A stretch of 64,000 bases of DNA from Cycloclasticus sp. symbiont of Poecilosclerida sp. N. GTDB taxonomy: Bacteria > Pseudomonadota > Gammaproteobacteria > Methylococcales > Cycloclasticaceae. Positions 10,611 to 21,187 of the stretch are shown one piece after another (the stretch's first letter is position 1; the number at the start of each line of letters is the position of its first letter). The DNA is taken from contig LWTM01000077.1 in the NCBI GenBank assembly GCA_002101205.1, positions 1 to 64,000 of the forward strand, in the 5' to 3' direction. The notes beneath the pieces were generated by a model. That model made no database searches. It was not told the origin of the DNA and saw only the letters and a program-made list of their open reading frames with translations. The translations under genes and the position numbers were made by a program.

Positions 10611-10958
10611 TTAGCCTACAAGAAATAAAGGCTTTTCTTCATTTCGTTCTTCAACCCATTCGCGCAGTGCCTGTTGGCTGAAATACAGACCGAATAACTG
10701 AACTGGCCTTTGCGTCTTACATGACCAACCAGATGGTGCAAAAACTTGCCCTGTTTCGTAATGCGCAATATTCGCCAATAAAGTTGCCCGCATTTTCTCA
10801 ACGACCTCAGGGATTTCTGCATTAGCGGATATAGGCTCATCCCACGGTTCTAAGTTATTCATTGCGAAAGCGGCTTGCCACACCGTTAACTCGTTAACAT
10901 CGCGCCAGTGCTCTTCGTCTATTGCCTCAATCTCCATTGCGCTTACTTTACACCACAT
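10611..10958 (-). CDS. Hypothetical protein
   Basis: 115-aa ORF with varied composition (MEIEAIDEEHWRDVNELTVWQAAFAMNNLEPWDE...). Confidence 0.5.
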   Translation of the reverse strand: MWCKVSAMEIEAIDEEHWRDVNELTVWQAAFAMNNLEPWDEPISANAEIPEVVEKMRATLLANIAHYETGQVFAPSGWSCKTQRPVQLFGLYFSQQALREWVEERNEEKPLFLVG

Positions 10959-10959
10959 T

Positions 10960-11195
10960 CAATTTCACCTTGTTTATTGGGCGTTCTCTTCACAATTTTT
11001 CCCACGCCATTTGGTAACTCATCCATAAAAATAACTTTTTTGGGTTCCTCGTAATTGCCCAAATATTATCGGCACTAGCTACGAATATCAGCCGGACCTG
11101 CTTCCGTGCCTTCCTTTAACACAACATGCGCCACAGGTATTTCATCGTGTGCTTTATCACTGTGCCCAATCACGGCCGCTTCAAGTATGGGAGTG
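10960..11195 (-). pseudogene. C-terminal fragment of AMP-dependent synthetase/ligase
   Basis: Reverse translation AAVIGHSDKAHDEIPVAHVVLKEGTEAGPADI...LGNYEEPKKVIFMDELPNGVGKIVKRT, interrupted by stops. Confidence 0.75.
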
Positions 11196-11207
11196 AATTT
11201 ACACAAT

Positions 11208-11270
11208 GAGACCTCTGCATAACGCAGTGAGAGAAGGCAAGACGAGGTAATCCTGTCACCTTTTTTACGT
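11208..11270 (+). mobile_element. Solo IS end (gagacctctgcataacg...)
   Basis: Matches, in opposite orientation, the IS-like end at 37877-37888 with extended similarity inward. Confidence 0.55.
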
Positions 11271-11279
11271 CATTTTAAA

Positions 11280-11382
11280 GTAGACCAACAGCAAATTTAG
11301 CACCATCAATAACAACTGTGTTCTGCGCATGTTGTTCTGCTGAGCTTTTGAAGGCATCAATAAGTAATAGATTATTCAACAT
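11280..11382 (-). pseudogene. N-terminal fragment of an AMP-dependent synthetase (probably same gene as 10960-11195)
   Basis: MLNNLLLIDAFKSSAEQHAQNTVVIDGAKFAVGLL resembles acyl-AMP ligase N-termini. Confidence 0.5.
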
Positions 11383-11589
11383 TTATATTCTCTATTAATT
11401 TCTGTTTCAGCCTCATCAACTGCTCAAGCGACAAGCCCATTAGAAAGCTACTCGCTAACGTTAATTTATCGCCTATCGCTGGTTCTCTCATTATGTTTAA
11501 AAAATAGCCTTCAAACCTACGATCTTCTTTTTTAAAAGGATATGAAATCAAACCATGTTGGATAAAATAGTACATCAACACGCGTGTTT

Positions 11590-11970
11590 ATTGAACAGTC
11601 CACGTTCTTCAATAATGGGAAGTACTGGGAAATTTTCCCTCAGCAGAAAAACGCTTGCCGTCAATTAAAATCAAAGTACCATTACTACCCCTCTAATAGA
11701 AATATTGGCCTTTGATTTACTATTGGGATGCGGAAACTTGGCGTATTGCATCGTTAAAGAACGCATTCGTTCAATCACCCCTTTAATAGTTACTGCCCCG
11801 CTTTTAGCACTTTCATCTGCCGTTATCACCACAAAACTAGCAGTTACACCATCAATTTTTTTCTGTTTTAGTAACTGTTGTTACCGTAATAACATCAAGC
11901 TGAGGTGTTTGCGCCAACGCTTGATTTAGAGTCGAAGATAATGCAACTGTTATTATTATTTTCCATTTTT
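11590..11970 (-). pseudogene. Truncated, frameshifted TonB-dependent receptor (signal peptide plus plug)
   Basis: IIITVALSSTLNQALAQ; TVTKTEK / IDGVTASFVVITADESAKSGAVTIKGVIERM / ISIRG / SNGTLILIDGKRFSAEGKFPST in successive frames. Confidence 0.75.
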
Positions 11971-12738
11971 TTATTCCTTATTTTTCATTAAAACATTGGC
12001 TTTTTTGCTGCCGTTTCGTTGATATTTCCTTTTGATTCTAACCCAGAGCATAAAACCCCCAGAAAATAATATTATTAATAGTGGCACTCCTGAGATAATT
12101 GATAAAATTTTATGGGTGCCAAAAAAATTAAATTGGTGTAACTTCATTATCCACCAATGAAACCGTCTAGCAGTGTTTTGATCTTCAAGAATCACACCAT
12201 GATAGGGATCAATAAAAATCTCCGTTTTGCCAGAATCATTAAATTGAATCCTCCACGCTAAGCGCCCCTTAGATTTTTTACGATGAATCCAGTTATCTAA
12301 AAGATTCGCATCAATCAGTAATGTCTCTGTCGGAACGTACTGACGTGCAAAAGCAATGGCTAAATTCTTAGGCAATGGTGAAAGGCATTTTCCATTAATT
12401 GCATTTATAAGAGTGTTGTCTTTACCGCCATCACTATCAATAGAATTAATTCTATAAAATAATGAATTTACTTCACGAACAAGGGAAAAAGACATAACTT
12501 TAGTGTCTTTTTCTGTACATAATTGCGTATATTCAAACATTTTAGGCAAAGTAATTGCCTTTGAAATATCATCCATACTAATGGATTGAGATTTGTTTTG
12601 CTTTTCTTTATAACCAGATTCCCAATACATGTAAGGTGCATAAGCCCACAATATTCCAGTAATTGTTGTAATCAAAAGGAAAAAAAATGCTATGCCTGCC
12701 GTCCAATAATGTAACTTCCTATTATCCACACTGCTCAT
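11971..12738 (-). CDS. PepSY-associated TM domain protein
   Basis: N-terminal TM (RKLHYWTAGIAFFFLLITTITGILWAYAPYMYW), IFIDPYHGVILEDQNTARRFHWWIMKLHQFN and C-terminal TM. Confidence 0.8.
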   Translation of the reverse strand: MSSVDNRKLHYWTAGIAFFFLLITTITGILWAYAPYMYWESGYKEKQNKSQSISMDDISKAITLPKMFEYTQLCTEKDTKVMSFSLVREVNSLFYRINSIDSDGGKDNTLINAINGKCLSPLPKNLAIAFARQYVPTETLLIDANLLDNWIHRKKSKGRLAWRIQFNDSGKTEIFIDPYHGVILEDQNTARRFHWWIMKLHQFNFFGTHKILSIISGVPLLIILFSGGFMLWVRIKRKYQRNGSKKANVLMKNKE

Positions 12739-12741
12739 TTA

Positions 12742-13533
12742 TTATTTTGTGTTCAATGAAAATGTAGCTCGATGTCGTATAAATTCATAATCCTTGTCTT
12801 GAAATTGACCAGCTATTTGTTCATTGTGAATTACTTCTATAACATAAGTCCCTTCCCATAATGGCGTAAAACGACTCACTCCTTGTTTGTTTAATTTAGA
12901 TTCCCATATCCAGCCATTTGGCGCAAAAATATTAACTGATTTAGGTTTTTCAGCTAGTGGATTTTTATCAAAATATACTTGGAACACGACTTGTTCACCA
13001 ACCTTTGGACCAAAATTACCAGTTCGAGGGTCAATGTGTTGGGTGATAGGTAAAATATCTAATTTAGTTTCTGGAGTAGTTGGAGAAATACGTTTAGAAA
13101 CCTTTTTATCATCAAATAACAACCATTGAGTTCTAGCATAATACATAGGCCTAATAACACCAATACCGTGTTTTGACCAGTCAACAACAGGACTATCAAT
13201 ATCTTGTGCAACTAAATTTACTAATCCATATTTATCAGTTTTGACTTTCCCCTCGTAAAAATTATCTCGCATTCTAAGACGAATGCTAGTGCCATTTTCA
13301 CTACTTGGAAAATATGCTTTTAGTGTAGATGCCTCACGCTCAGCAAGCCTTGTGTCTTTTGATTCAAATAAATTTTCATGATATTCACCAAAATAAAGAC
13401 GAACTGTTTTATTGCTATCTGGTATTGGATTTAACCAAAGAAAATGAGCGTGACTCATAGTAGAGAATAATAAAAATAATACAGTCAAAAATGACCTTGT
13501 GTTTTGTTTTTTAATATTAAAATAAGTGTTCAC
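12742..13533 (-). CDS. DUF4198-like periplasmic protein
   Basis: HAHFLWLNP after signal peptide; linked to TonB receptor and PepSY protein. Confidence 0.7.
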   Translation of the reverse strand: MNTYFNIKKQNTRSFLTVLFLLFSTMSHAHFLWLNPIPDSNKTVRLYFGEYHENLFESKDTRLAEREASTLKAYFPSSENGTSIRLRMRDNFYEGKVKTDKYGLVNLVAQDIDSPVVDWSKHGIGVIRPMYYARTQWLLFDDKKVSKRISPTTPETKLDILPITQHIDPRTGNFGPKVGEQVVFQVYFDKNPLAEKPKSVNIFAPNGWIWESKLNKQGVSRFTPLWEGTYVIEVIHNEQIAGQFQDKDYEFIRHRATFSLNTK

Positions 13534-13600
13534 AATAACTCCTAATTAAATAAAAAAGAAAAATCCATTTTAATTGACGGATGGGGTAAAAAAATACCGT

Positions 13601-15694
13601 TTAAAATTTAGCTTCTAAACCAACATATACTGAGCGTGTTTGCCCAGGAATAATGCCGCCAAAAAATGATTGTCGTCTTTCTCTGTATTCTTTATCTGCT
13701 ATATTGTTAACGCCTGCAAAAAGCGACACGCCGCCTACTTTATAATCGCCACGAATATTTAAAATTGCATAAGATGGTAATTCTCCTTTGTTTCCATCAT
13801 CACTTTCTGCAACTGTATTTTCTGCATCAGTAAAGCGTTTTCCAACATAATTCCCATCAATTTTTAGAGAAAGATTTTTGTTAACTTTATATATAGCACC
13901 AAAATTAAAAGAGTTTTTAGGTGCCATTGGTAATACTTTTCCCTTGTTATCGCCAACTTTTTGCTTGGCATCAACATAAGTGTAATTGGCATTAATCTCT
14001 AATTTAGGTGTTGCATGATAAACTATTGCGCCCTCAACGCCCTTATGACTGGTTTTGCCTGCGTTGTCAGACTCCCCTGCATTAGAAATAATTTGGTTAT
14101 CAAAATCAATGTAAAATAATCCAGCATCAACTGATAGGTTATCTGTCAATTTTCCACGAAACCCAATTTCTGAATTAATACCAGTTTCCGAGTCAAGATC
14201 TTTATCTGTTCCAGTCGTTGGATCAACCGCTTCTGAAAAGGTTGGCGGCTCAAATGTTTTATGAATGCCTGCATAAATATTACTATCGCTGTCTAACTTA
14301 TAAGAAAGCCCTACACCGCCAACAGTTTCTGAAGTTTCTGCTTGAGTTTTTTTACCAATATTACCACCGCGTAAACCAACATTTATATCTTGTTCAATAA
14401 ATTCTTGACGCAATCCAGTAATAGTAGTTAATTTCCCCCAGGCATGTTCTACTTCCACATAAGGGGCAAATGCAGTGGTTTTAAGAGTTGAGTCACGATC
14501 TGTATAACCACTCCTGTCAGTATGGCTTGACCCTCTACGTCTAATATCATTCATATTTTCAAAATGCAATCTAGATCCTAATGTTAATTTTCCACCCAGT
14601 GCATTTTTAAACCGAATTCTTGGCTCTACGCCAACAACAAAGAACTCACGCTCAAAGTGTCTGTTTCCAGTATCTTTAGCAGTGCCTTCTATATTTGCAG
14701 AATTAGCTAACTCATCTGCCGCACTATATGTGGCATTATCTGCTTCATTAGCAATTTGCCAATTTCTCTCAAAAAAACTTAAATAAGCAAGGGACTCAAA
14801 ATCAACACCCTCTTTTATAGGCGCATCAAAATGAAAATCTGCCGAGGCACGCCGTCCTCTAAATATGTCGTTTGAACGCACACTTTTATCTGGATCGTCT
14901 TTAAACTGTTCAGCACTCAAACCACCAGGAGTGTTAGATACTTCTCTGTAATAATTAAATCTATACCAATTTCCTCCTCCATCTATCGAATCAGGCGAGG
15001 TAACTTTTAAGCTAATATTATTAACATCAGTATCAGTGTTTTCCCTATTTGTTTCCCCGCTTTTATTAAGATAAGATAACAAGTATCCAGTGCCATTATT
15101 AAGGGTGTCTCCCGAGGATAAATAAGTGGAAAAAAAGCTACCGTCACGGACAGTTTCTTTAAGTGTAATAGTTTGTTTTGCAGGTGGTTGATTAGTAATA
15201 TAGTTTACAACACCGCCAATATTGCCTGGCCCATAAAGCACAGAACCACCACCACGAATAACTTCTATACGCTCAACATCTTCTATAGGAACATTATAGT
15301 ATGCAGATTTATCGCCATATACCGCTGGCTGAATTGGCACGCCATCCGCCGCTAATAATGTCCCTGACTTACTACGATTAGGGTTCATCCCACGAAACCC
15401 TATATTTGGACGCAGACCACGACCATATTCACTGGGTGCAAAAACTCCAGGTATTGTTTTTAACACATCAATACTTGAAAGTGGTTGAAATGCTTCAATC
15501 TGTTTTTTAGATATAATTGTAACAGCACCCGGATGATCCTGAAGCAACCTGCCTGTTTCTAATTTTTTTTCGTCAGTTGCTACAGTTGCTGTAACAACAA
15601 TTTGTTTTAATGTTGTTGTTCTATCCTCTACCTGTGCGTTAGCATTAAATATTGGTACAAGTAGTACACTTAATAATAGTATTTTTTGTTTCAC
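13601..15694 (-). CDS. TonB-dependent outer-membrane receptor
   Basis: Signal peptide, plug (IRGGGSVLYGPGNIGGVVNYITNQP), C-terminal VGLEAKF. Confidence 0.93.
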   Translation of the reverse strand: MKQKILLLSVLLVPIFNANAQVEDRTTTLKQIVVTATVATDEKKLETGRLLQDHPGAVTIISKKQIEAFQPLSSIDVLKTIPGVFAPSEYGRGLRPNIGFRGMNPNRSKSGTLLAADGVPIQPAVYGDKSAYYNVPIEDVERIEVIRGGGSVLYGPGNIGGVVNYITNQPPAKQTITLKETVRDGSFFSTYLSSGDTLNNGTGYLLSYLNKSGETNRENTDTDVNNISLKVTSPDSIDGGGNWYRFNYYREVSNTPGGLSAEQFKDDPDKSVRSNDIFRGRRASADFHFDAPIKEGVDFESLAYLSFFERNWQIANEADNATYSAADELANSANIEGTAKDTGNRHFEREFFVVGVEPRIRFKNALGGKLTLGSRLHFENMNDIRRRGSSHTDRSGYTDRDSTLKTTAFAPYVEVEHAWGKLTTITGLRQEFIEQDINVGLRGGNIGKKTQAETSETVGGVGLSYKLDSDSNIYAGIHKTFEPPTFSEAVDPTTGTDKDLDSETGINSEIGFRGKLTDNLSVDAGLFYIDFDNQIISNAGESDNAGKTSHKGVEGAIVYHATPKLEINANYTYVDAKQKVGDNKGKVLPMAPKNSFNFGAIYKVNKNLSLKIDGNYVGKRFTDAENTVAESDDGNKGELPSYAILNIRGDYKVGGVSLFAGVNNIADKEYRERRQSFFGGIIPGQTRSVYVGLEAKF

Positions 15695-15763
15695 AAGAGT
15701 TCTCCTATTTATGAGTGAAATGGCTGGCTACAATAAGTTCGCTAGCTGATTAAAGTTACTAAA

Positions 15764-15796
15764 TGCGAATGATAACAGTTCTCATTATCATTCGCA
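15764..15796. promoter_or_regulatory. Fur box candidate upstream of the TonB receptor operon
   Basis: Perfect 12-bp arms tgcgaatgataa / ttatcattcgca around cagttctca; Fur-like AATGATAA...TTATCATT. Confidence 0.85.
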
Positions 15797-15822
15797 ATAC
15801 TATTCTTGTTTTTCATTAAAAT

Positions 15823-16651
15823 AAGACCTCTGCACGAACCGATGATGAATCAGCATTGATAATTTGAGATAATAGAATGCCCAACAAAAGAGCAACAAGC
15901 GAATACGAATGGTCTGAAACAACCTCACACAATATAGTTTGGCAGAAGCGATGCTGATAGGTCATGATGCCCTTAAAGAACTCGATGCCGTTAATTAATT
16001 GACGGGGCACGCTAAAGCAACAGCGTTCAGATATTCATTCAAAAAACAGGCTGCGAAAGCCTGCCGCCCTTAGTGATGTTCAAAGCACTTCTCCTGCAAA
16101 GCTGGTACAAGCTCTGTGATCGTGCGCTAGAGAAGCAATTAGCCAGAGACCTACTGTTTCGTCGTTTCGTTGGGTTGGATATTTCAGAGGTTGTTCCCGG
16201 TCACTCAACATTTTGGCGCTTTTGGCAGACGCTAGAGAAACTGAATTTAATGGAGGGCTGCTCAACGAGATAAAGCACCAACGCTGCTTCACCGACTTAC
16301 TCAGTGGTGATGAAAAATCGGTATATGCTGATAGTGCCTACAAAAGCCAACATCGTGGTACATGGCTGGCAGAGAGACATATTGAGAACAGACTCATACC
16401 CCACGGCACCTTCTCTGTCTACGCCGTTCACCTTGTAAAACGTGCTTACCGCAACAAGCCGTTCAACAAGAAGCTGAACAGTTCAACCAGGGCATTCAAG
16501 CGTGCGGCGCACTGTTGAGTGCGTCTTTCGCGTATTGAAACTGCATTACGCAATGGGCAAAGGTCGTTACCTAGGTCTGAATAGAAATCGTACCCGTTTT
16601 GAACTCATGTGTGTAGCTCATAATCTGAAACGAGAATTATCGATTCACTAG
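15823..16651 (+). pseudogene. Degenerate IS5-family insertion sequence
   Basis: MFKALLLQSWYKLCD...LARDLLFRRFVGLDISEVVPGHSTFWRF; CFTDLLSGDEKSVYADSAYKSQHR; VFRVLKLHYAMGKGRYLGLNRNRTRFELMCVAHNLKRE spread over frames; gacctctgca at the left edge. Confidence 0.8.
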
Positions 16652-16689
16652 GCAAGTTGTATCTAAAAATGAAAACAAAGGGAAAAAAT

Positions 16690-16873
16690 AGGCAAGTGAC
16701 AATGAATTTGCGTCAAATAGGGTTTTATACCCCAAACACTTCCTAGGTCTATTATTCATTAAACCTGTGGCTATAAACACTTCTTTTTCACTCACATCAT
16801 CCAAAGCCTTATGCTTGGGAATGAATTGCCTTAATAAGCCATTATGGTTCTCGTTGCGGATACAACCCGGCAA
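16690..16873 (-). pseudogene. IS30-family transposase C-terminal fragment
   Basis: RNENHNGLLRQFIPKHKALDDVSE...GLMNNRPRKCLGYKTLFDA. Confidence 0.8.
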
Positions 16874-16898
16874 ATGGAACGGTAATATTTCTTATAGC

Positions 16899-17279
16899 TT
16901 AATCGGCAAAAAGAACAGCCGTGCCACTAACATGAACACCAAACTGACATTTCTCGCTTAGGTCAACGTGTGCACCATAACTTGTCGTTACATCAATCAC
17001 TCCGTTACCGCCTAAGTTGTCTGTTAATTTTTTTAATACATTAATAGCATGCTGTCTAACAATTACTTTTCCTTTCTCTGAGCTACTGCACATAGCTGTT
17101 TCAACCTGCTCTAATCGCTCAACTATTGTCGGCATATCGACTGGTTCGCCAGACATATATACTGTCAATTCAGGCGAATGGTCTTCCATATCGATACGAA
17201 TAACATCAAAAAACAACAGTGTTGAAATGCCGAATAAGATAAAAAAACTGATGAGTATTTTTGTTGTTGATGCCTTCAT
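16899..17279 (-). CDS. Membrane-anchored YbjQ-like hypothetical protein
   Basis: N-terminal TM; LGGNGVIDVTTSYGAHVD...FGVHVSGTAVLF. Confidence 0.5.
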   Translation of the reverse strand: MKASTTKILISFFILFGISTLLFFDVIRIDMEDHSPELTVYMSGEPVDMPTIVERLEQVETAMCSSSEKGKVIVRQHAINVLKKLTDNLGGNGVIDVTTSYGAHVDLSEKCQFGVHVSGTAVLFAD

Positions 17280-17363
17280 TAGATTTACTTTTACGTTATT
17301 TGTTATTGTTTGCTAGCGATAAATGCTGTGAGTTTGATGTTATAAAGCACAAAAAGTTCATAC

Positions 17364-17759
17364 TTACTTAACGATTTTCAAAACTGGCTTTTTAACTGTA
17401 ACTGTAGATGTTGGCTGTGGATCTTCCGGCTCTGGCGGCATATCATCCTCGAACCGTTCATCAAACATCATGCCTTTACCATTTTCCTTTGCATAAGCTG
17501 CCAATATTGCACCAATCGGCACATACAAGTTCTCTGCCTTACCAAAAAACCTAGCCGAAAACGATATCGCATCATTATCAAAAAGCCAGTCATCCACAGC
17601 ATCTGGATGAGTGTTTAGAATAATTTTAGCATCGGATATATACGATGAAGGCACCTGCACACCTTTAAAATTCGCATCGACTAAAAGATAAGGTGTTAAG
17701 CCATTACTGATTATCCATTCATGCAACGCACGCACTAAGTAAGGCTTTAAGGAAGTCAT
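17364..17759 (-). CDS. sspB: ClpXP protease specificity-enhancing factor SspB
   Basis: RALHEWIISNGLTPYLLVDA...FSARFFGKAENLYVPIGAILAAYAKENGKGMMF. Confidence 0.93.
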   Translation of the reverse strand: MTSLKPYLVRALHEWIISNGLTPYLLVDANFKGVQVPSSYISDAKIILNTHPDAVDDWLFDNDAISFSARFFGKAENLYVPIGAILAAYAKENGKGMMFDERFEDDMPPEPEDPQPTSTVTVKKPVLKIVK

Positions 17760-17769
17760 TACTTAATGC

Positions 17770-18417
17770 TTAAGATGCCATCAATTGATGACTTTCCATC
17801 ATATCAAGCTCTTCTTTACTCATGCTTCCTAAGAAAGTATCGCGCGAAGTAACGCGTTCAACATACTCAATAATCACATTTGCTTCTTTTGGTAACTCAA
17901 TGCCATAGAAAGGCAACCTCCAAAGTAATGGCGCTAAAACGCCATCAACTAATGTGAAATCATCACTTAAGAAATACTTATTCGCTTCAAATAACGGCAC
18001 TGCAGCAATTAAATTTTCCCTTAACAGTTTTTTTGCTTTGGCTGATTTTTTCTCTCCAGCATTAATAATGTCATCTAATAGTGTGTACCAATCCTGATCA
18101 ATACGGTGAATAAGCAGGCGTGAGCGTGCTCTTGAAACAGGGTCAATTGGATACAACGGAGGATGGGGGAAACGCTCATCAAGGTATTCCATAATAATTC
18201 TAGAATTGAACAATGATAAATCTCTATCAATTAAAATAGGCAGGGTGCCATACGGATTTAATTCCTGTAAGTTTTCTGGAAATTCTTTACCGTCAATAAA
18301 CTCCACATCAGCCGACGCACTTTTTTCGCACAAAACGAATCGCGCACGATGACTGTAATGACACACTGGGTCTGCATAAAGCGTCATAATTGATTTTTTA
18401 TTTAGTACATTTATCAT
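17770..18417 (-). CDS. sspA: Stringent starvation protein A (GST-like)
   Basis: MTLYADPVCHYSHRARFVLCEKSA...NPYGTLPILIDRDL...ERFPHPPLYPIDPVSRAR. Confidence 0.93.
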   Translation of the reverse strand: MINVLNKKSIMTLYADPVCHYSHRARFVLCEKSASADVEFIDGKEFPENLQELNPYGTLPILIDRDLSLFNSRIIMEYLDERFPHPPLYPIDPVSRARSRLLIHRIDQDWYTLLDDIINAGEKKSAKAKKLLRENLIAAVPLFEANKYFLSDDFTLVDGVLAPLLWRLPFYGIELPKEANVIIEYVERVTSRDTFLGSMSKEELDMMESHQLMAS

Positions 18418-18492
18418 GATTTTATCCTGTTTTTAAAATATAAAAAGAGCTTTATAAAACACAGAGCTCTCACTTGTAAGTTTACTTCAGCT

Positions 18493-19227
18493 TCAGTGGA
18501 TGTCTTTCCAATAATCTTTCTTAAGCAAATAGAAAACACCAATCATGACTAAGATAAATAGCAACACCTTCCAGCCTAGCTTTTGGCGTTCCATCTTTGC
18601 CGGTTCACCCATATAGGTCATAAAATTCACCAAATCATTCATCGCTTGATCGTACTCTCGCTCAGTCATCCGGCCTGGTTCAGAAATTTCCAATTTATCT
18701 ATGACCTTGCGCACACTGCCATCTTCTGTTTCAACTTCTTTATAAACGGCACGTTGCAAGCCTTGCAAATCAGCCAAAACATGTGGCATTCCCACTTCTG
18801 GAAATAACGAGTTATTAACGCCAAATGGGCGAGACTCATCAACATAAAAGCTTTTAAGATAGGTGTACAACCAGTCAGGCCCACGTGAACGTGCAATCAA
18901 AGATAAGTCTGGCGGATTCACACCAAACCATTTTTCCGCGTCTTTGGGACGCATAGAAATAGTCATGCCATCAAATATCTTTTCACCCGTAAACATTAAA
19001 TTTAACTCAACCAACTCAGGCGAAATATCTAAATCCTCGGCCATTCTTGAGTACCTAAGCTGTTTAGCCGAGTGACAACTTAAACAATAGTTTACAAAGT
19101 ATTTAGCGCCCCTTTGTAATGAGGCTTTATTACCTAAATCTATCGTCGCTGATTCAAGTTCGTGCCCACTTGCCGCGAATGCCGGTGAAGACAACAGTAG
19201 AAAAACACATAAAATCAACTGCTTCAT
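18493..19227 (-). CDS. petC: Ubiquinol-cytochrome c reductase cytochrome c1
   Basis: YFVNYCLSCHSAKQLRYSRMAEDL haem c motif; PPDLSLIARSRGPDWLYTYLKSFY. Confidence 0.95.
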   Translation of the reverse strand: MKQLILCVFLLLSSPAFAASGHELESATIDLGNKASLQRGAKYFVNYCLSCHSAKQLRYSRMAEDLDISPELVELNLMFTGEKIFDGMTISMRPKDAEKWFGVNPPDLSLIARSRGPDWLYTYLKSFYVDESRPFGVNNSLFPEVGMPHVLADLQGLQRAVYKEVETEDGSVRKVIDKLEISEPGRMTEREYDQAMNDLVNFMTYMGEPAKMERQKLGWKVLLFILVMIGVFYLLKKDYWKDIH

Positions 19228-20450
19228 TTCTCGCCCACCCTCTCCGGAACATACTTATCTTGCCCTATATTCGAATAAAACGGCATCAACAAGAAAAATG
19301 CAAAATAGATGACCGAAAAGAATCGCGAGAAGAACGTACCAACGGGTGTTACTGGCTGCATGCCAAAATATCCTAAGCCAACGAAACTAATAACAAATGC
19401 CACAATAGCGGTTTTAAATACTGGGCCTCTATAGCGTATTGATTTATTCACGCCTCTATCCAGCCAAGGTAATAAAAACAAAACAATAATTGCTCCCGCC
19501 ATTGCAACCACGCCTAAAAACTTATCAGGAACCGCTCGCAGCACTGCATAAAAAGGCGTGAAATACCACACTGGCGCAATATGCTCTGGCGTTTTCAACG
19601 GGTCAGCTGGAACAAAGTTGGCGTGCTCTAAGAAATAACCGCCCATCTCTGGCATATAGAAAATAATCAACGCGAAAACGAATAGGAATACTGCTACACC
19701 GACTAAATCTTTGACGGAGTAATATGGATGAAATGGGATGCCGTCTAAAGGAACGCCATTTTTATCTTTGTACTTTTTAATTTCAATACCTTCTGGGTTA
19801 TTTGAACCCACCGCATGAAGTGCCACAATGTGCATAAACACCAAAATAACCAACACCAATGGAATCGCTATAACGTGAAACGCAAAAAACCTGTTAAGTG
19901 TCGCATCAGAAATAACGTAATCACCTCTTAGCCACAGCGCTAAATCTTCACCTACGTATGGAATCGCGCCGAACAAGGAAACGATCACTTGCGCACCCCA
20001 ATAAGACATTTGGCCCCACGGAAGAAGGTAGCCCATAAAGGCTTCAGCCATAAGCGCTACGTAGATGATCATACCGAATATCCACACCAATTCGCGAGGC
20101 TTTCTAAATGAACCATAAACAAGACCCCTGAACATGTGCAAATACACCACAATGAAAAATGCGGACGCACCCGTTGAGTGCATGTACCTGATTAGCCAGC
20201 CCCATTCAACATCACGCATGATGTATTCAACAGAATCAAATGCTAATTTCGCATCTGGTTTATAGTTAATCGTTAAGAAAATACCTGTAATAATTTGATT
20301 CACTAATACAAGCATGGCCAATGAACCAAAGTAGTACATCCAATTGAAGTTTTTTGGCGCATAGTATTCAGCAAGATGTTCGTTCCAAACCTTACTTAGA
20401 GGGAATCGATCATCTATCCAGCCCAGTGCGTTTTTTAACATCCCACTCAT
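19224..20450 (-). CDS. petB: Cytochrome b of the bc1 complex
   Basis: FNWMYYFGSLAMLVLVNQIITGIFL...LLPWGQMSYWGAQVI; PEWY-like region HIAPVWYFTPFYAVLRA. Confidence 0.96.
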   Translation of the reverse strand: MSGMLKNALGWIDDRFPLSKVWNEHLAEYYAPKNFNWMYYFGSLAMLVLVNQIITGIFLTINYKPDAKLAFDSVEYIMRDVEWGWLIRYMHSTGASAFFIVVYLHMFRGLVYGSFRKPRELVWIFGMIIYVALMAEAFMGYLLPWGQMSYWGAQVIVSLFGAIPYVGEDLALWLRGDYVISDATLNRFFAFHVIAIPLVLVILVFMHIVALHAVGSNNPEGIEIKKYKDKNGVPLDGIPFHPYYSVKDLVGVAVFLFVFALIIFYMPEMGGYFLEHANFVPADPLKTPEHIAPVWYFTPFYAVLRAVPDKFLGVVAMAGAIIVLFLLPWLDRGVNKSIRYRGPVFKTAIVAFVISFVGLGYFGMQPVTPVGTFFSRFFSVIYFAFFLLMPFYSNIGQDKYVPERVGEK

Positions 20451-21046
20451 GATGTTTTCCCCCCTATAAGGATTTTAGTGTCCGTAAGGTATTTATGTGG
20501 CGGCACAACGAGATTTAACGGTGCAGGGACACCTGCGTAAACGCGACCCGATAAATCAAAAAGAGAACCGTGGCAAGGGCAAAAGAAACCGCCTTTCCAT
20601 TCTGGGCCCAAATCTTCTGGCGCAACCTCTGGTCTGAACGTTGGCGAACAACCTAGATGGGTGCAAATACCAACCGCTAAGAAAACTTCTGGATTAATCG
20701 ATCGGCCTATGTTTTTACAAGATTCTGGTTGCTCCGACTCATTTGAATCAGCGTCACGCAACATGTCATTCCTGCTATCAAGCTGAGCTAGCACTTCTTT
20801 TGTACGCTTCAATATCCAAACAGGTTTGCCACGCCACTCAACACGTATTAATTGGCCAGGTTCCAACTTGGAAATATCCGCTTCCACTGGTGCGCCCGCT
20901 GCTTTCGCGCGGTCGCTTGGGTTCATTGATGCTAAAAAAGGTACTGCTACATATACAGCTCCAACACCACTAACCGCAGTGGCCGCGGCCGTTAAAAAAA
21001 GACGTCTGCGCTTATCTACTACCTGTTCGCTCATTGAGACCTCCAT
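20447..21046 (-). CDS. petA: Rieske iron-sulfur protein
   Basis: CTHLGCSPTF and FFCPCHGSLFDLSGRVYAGVPAPLNL. Confidence 0.96.
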   Translation of the reverse strand: MEVSMSEQVVDKRRRLFLTAAATAVSGVGAVYVAVPFLASMNPSDRAKAAGAPVEADISKLEPGQLIRVEWRGKPVWILKRTKEVLAQLDSRNDMLRDADSNESEQPESCKNIGRSINPEVFLAVGICTHLGCSPTFRPEVAPEDLGPEWKGGFFCPCHGSLFDLSGRVYAGVPAPLNLVVPPHKYLTDTKILIGGKTS

Positions 21047-21187
21047 AAAACCATCGTCATTTACCGACGCTCCGCAAAAGCACCGTGCTAATCCGGCGAG
21101 ATTCTAGCATATTTTCAGTAAAATTAGCGACGTTCAAATCAATGTAAATGGACTTATTGCAGCATAATAAAAATTACGCGAGGTTTT

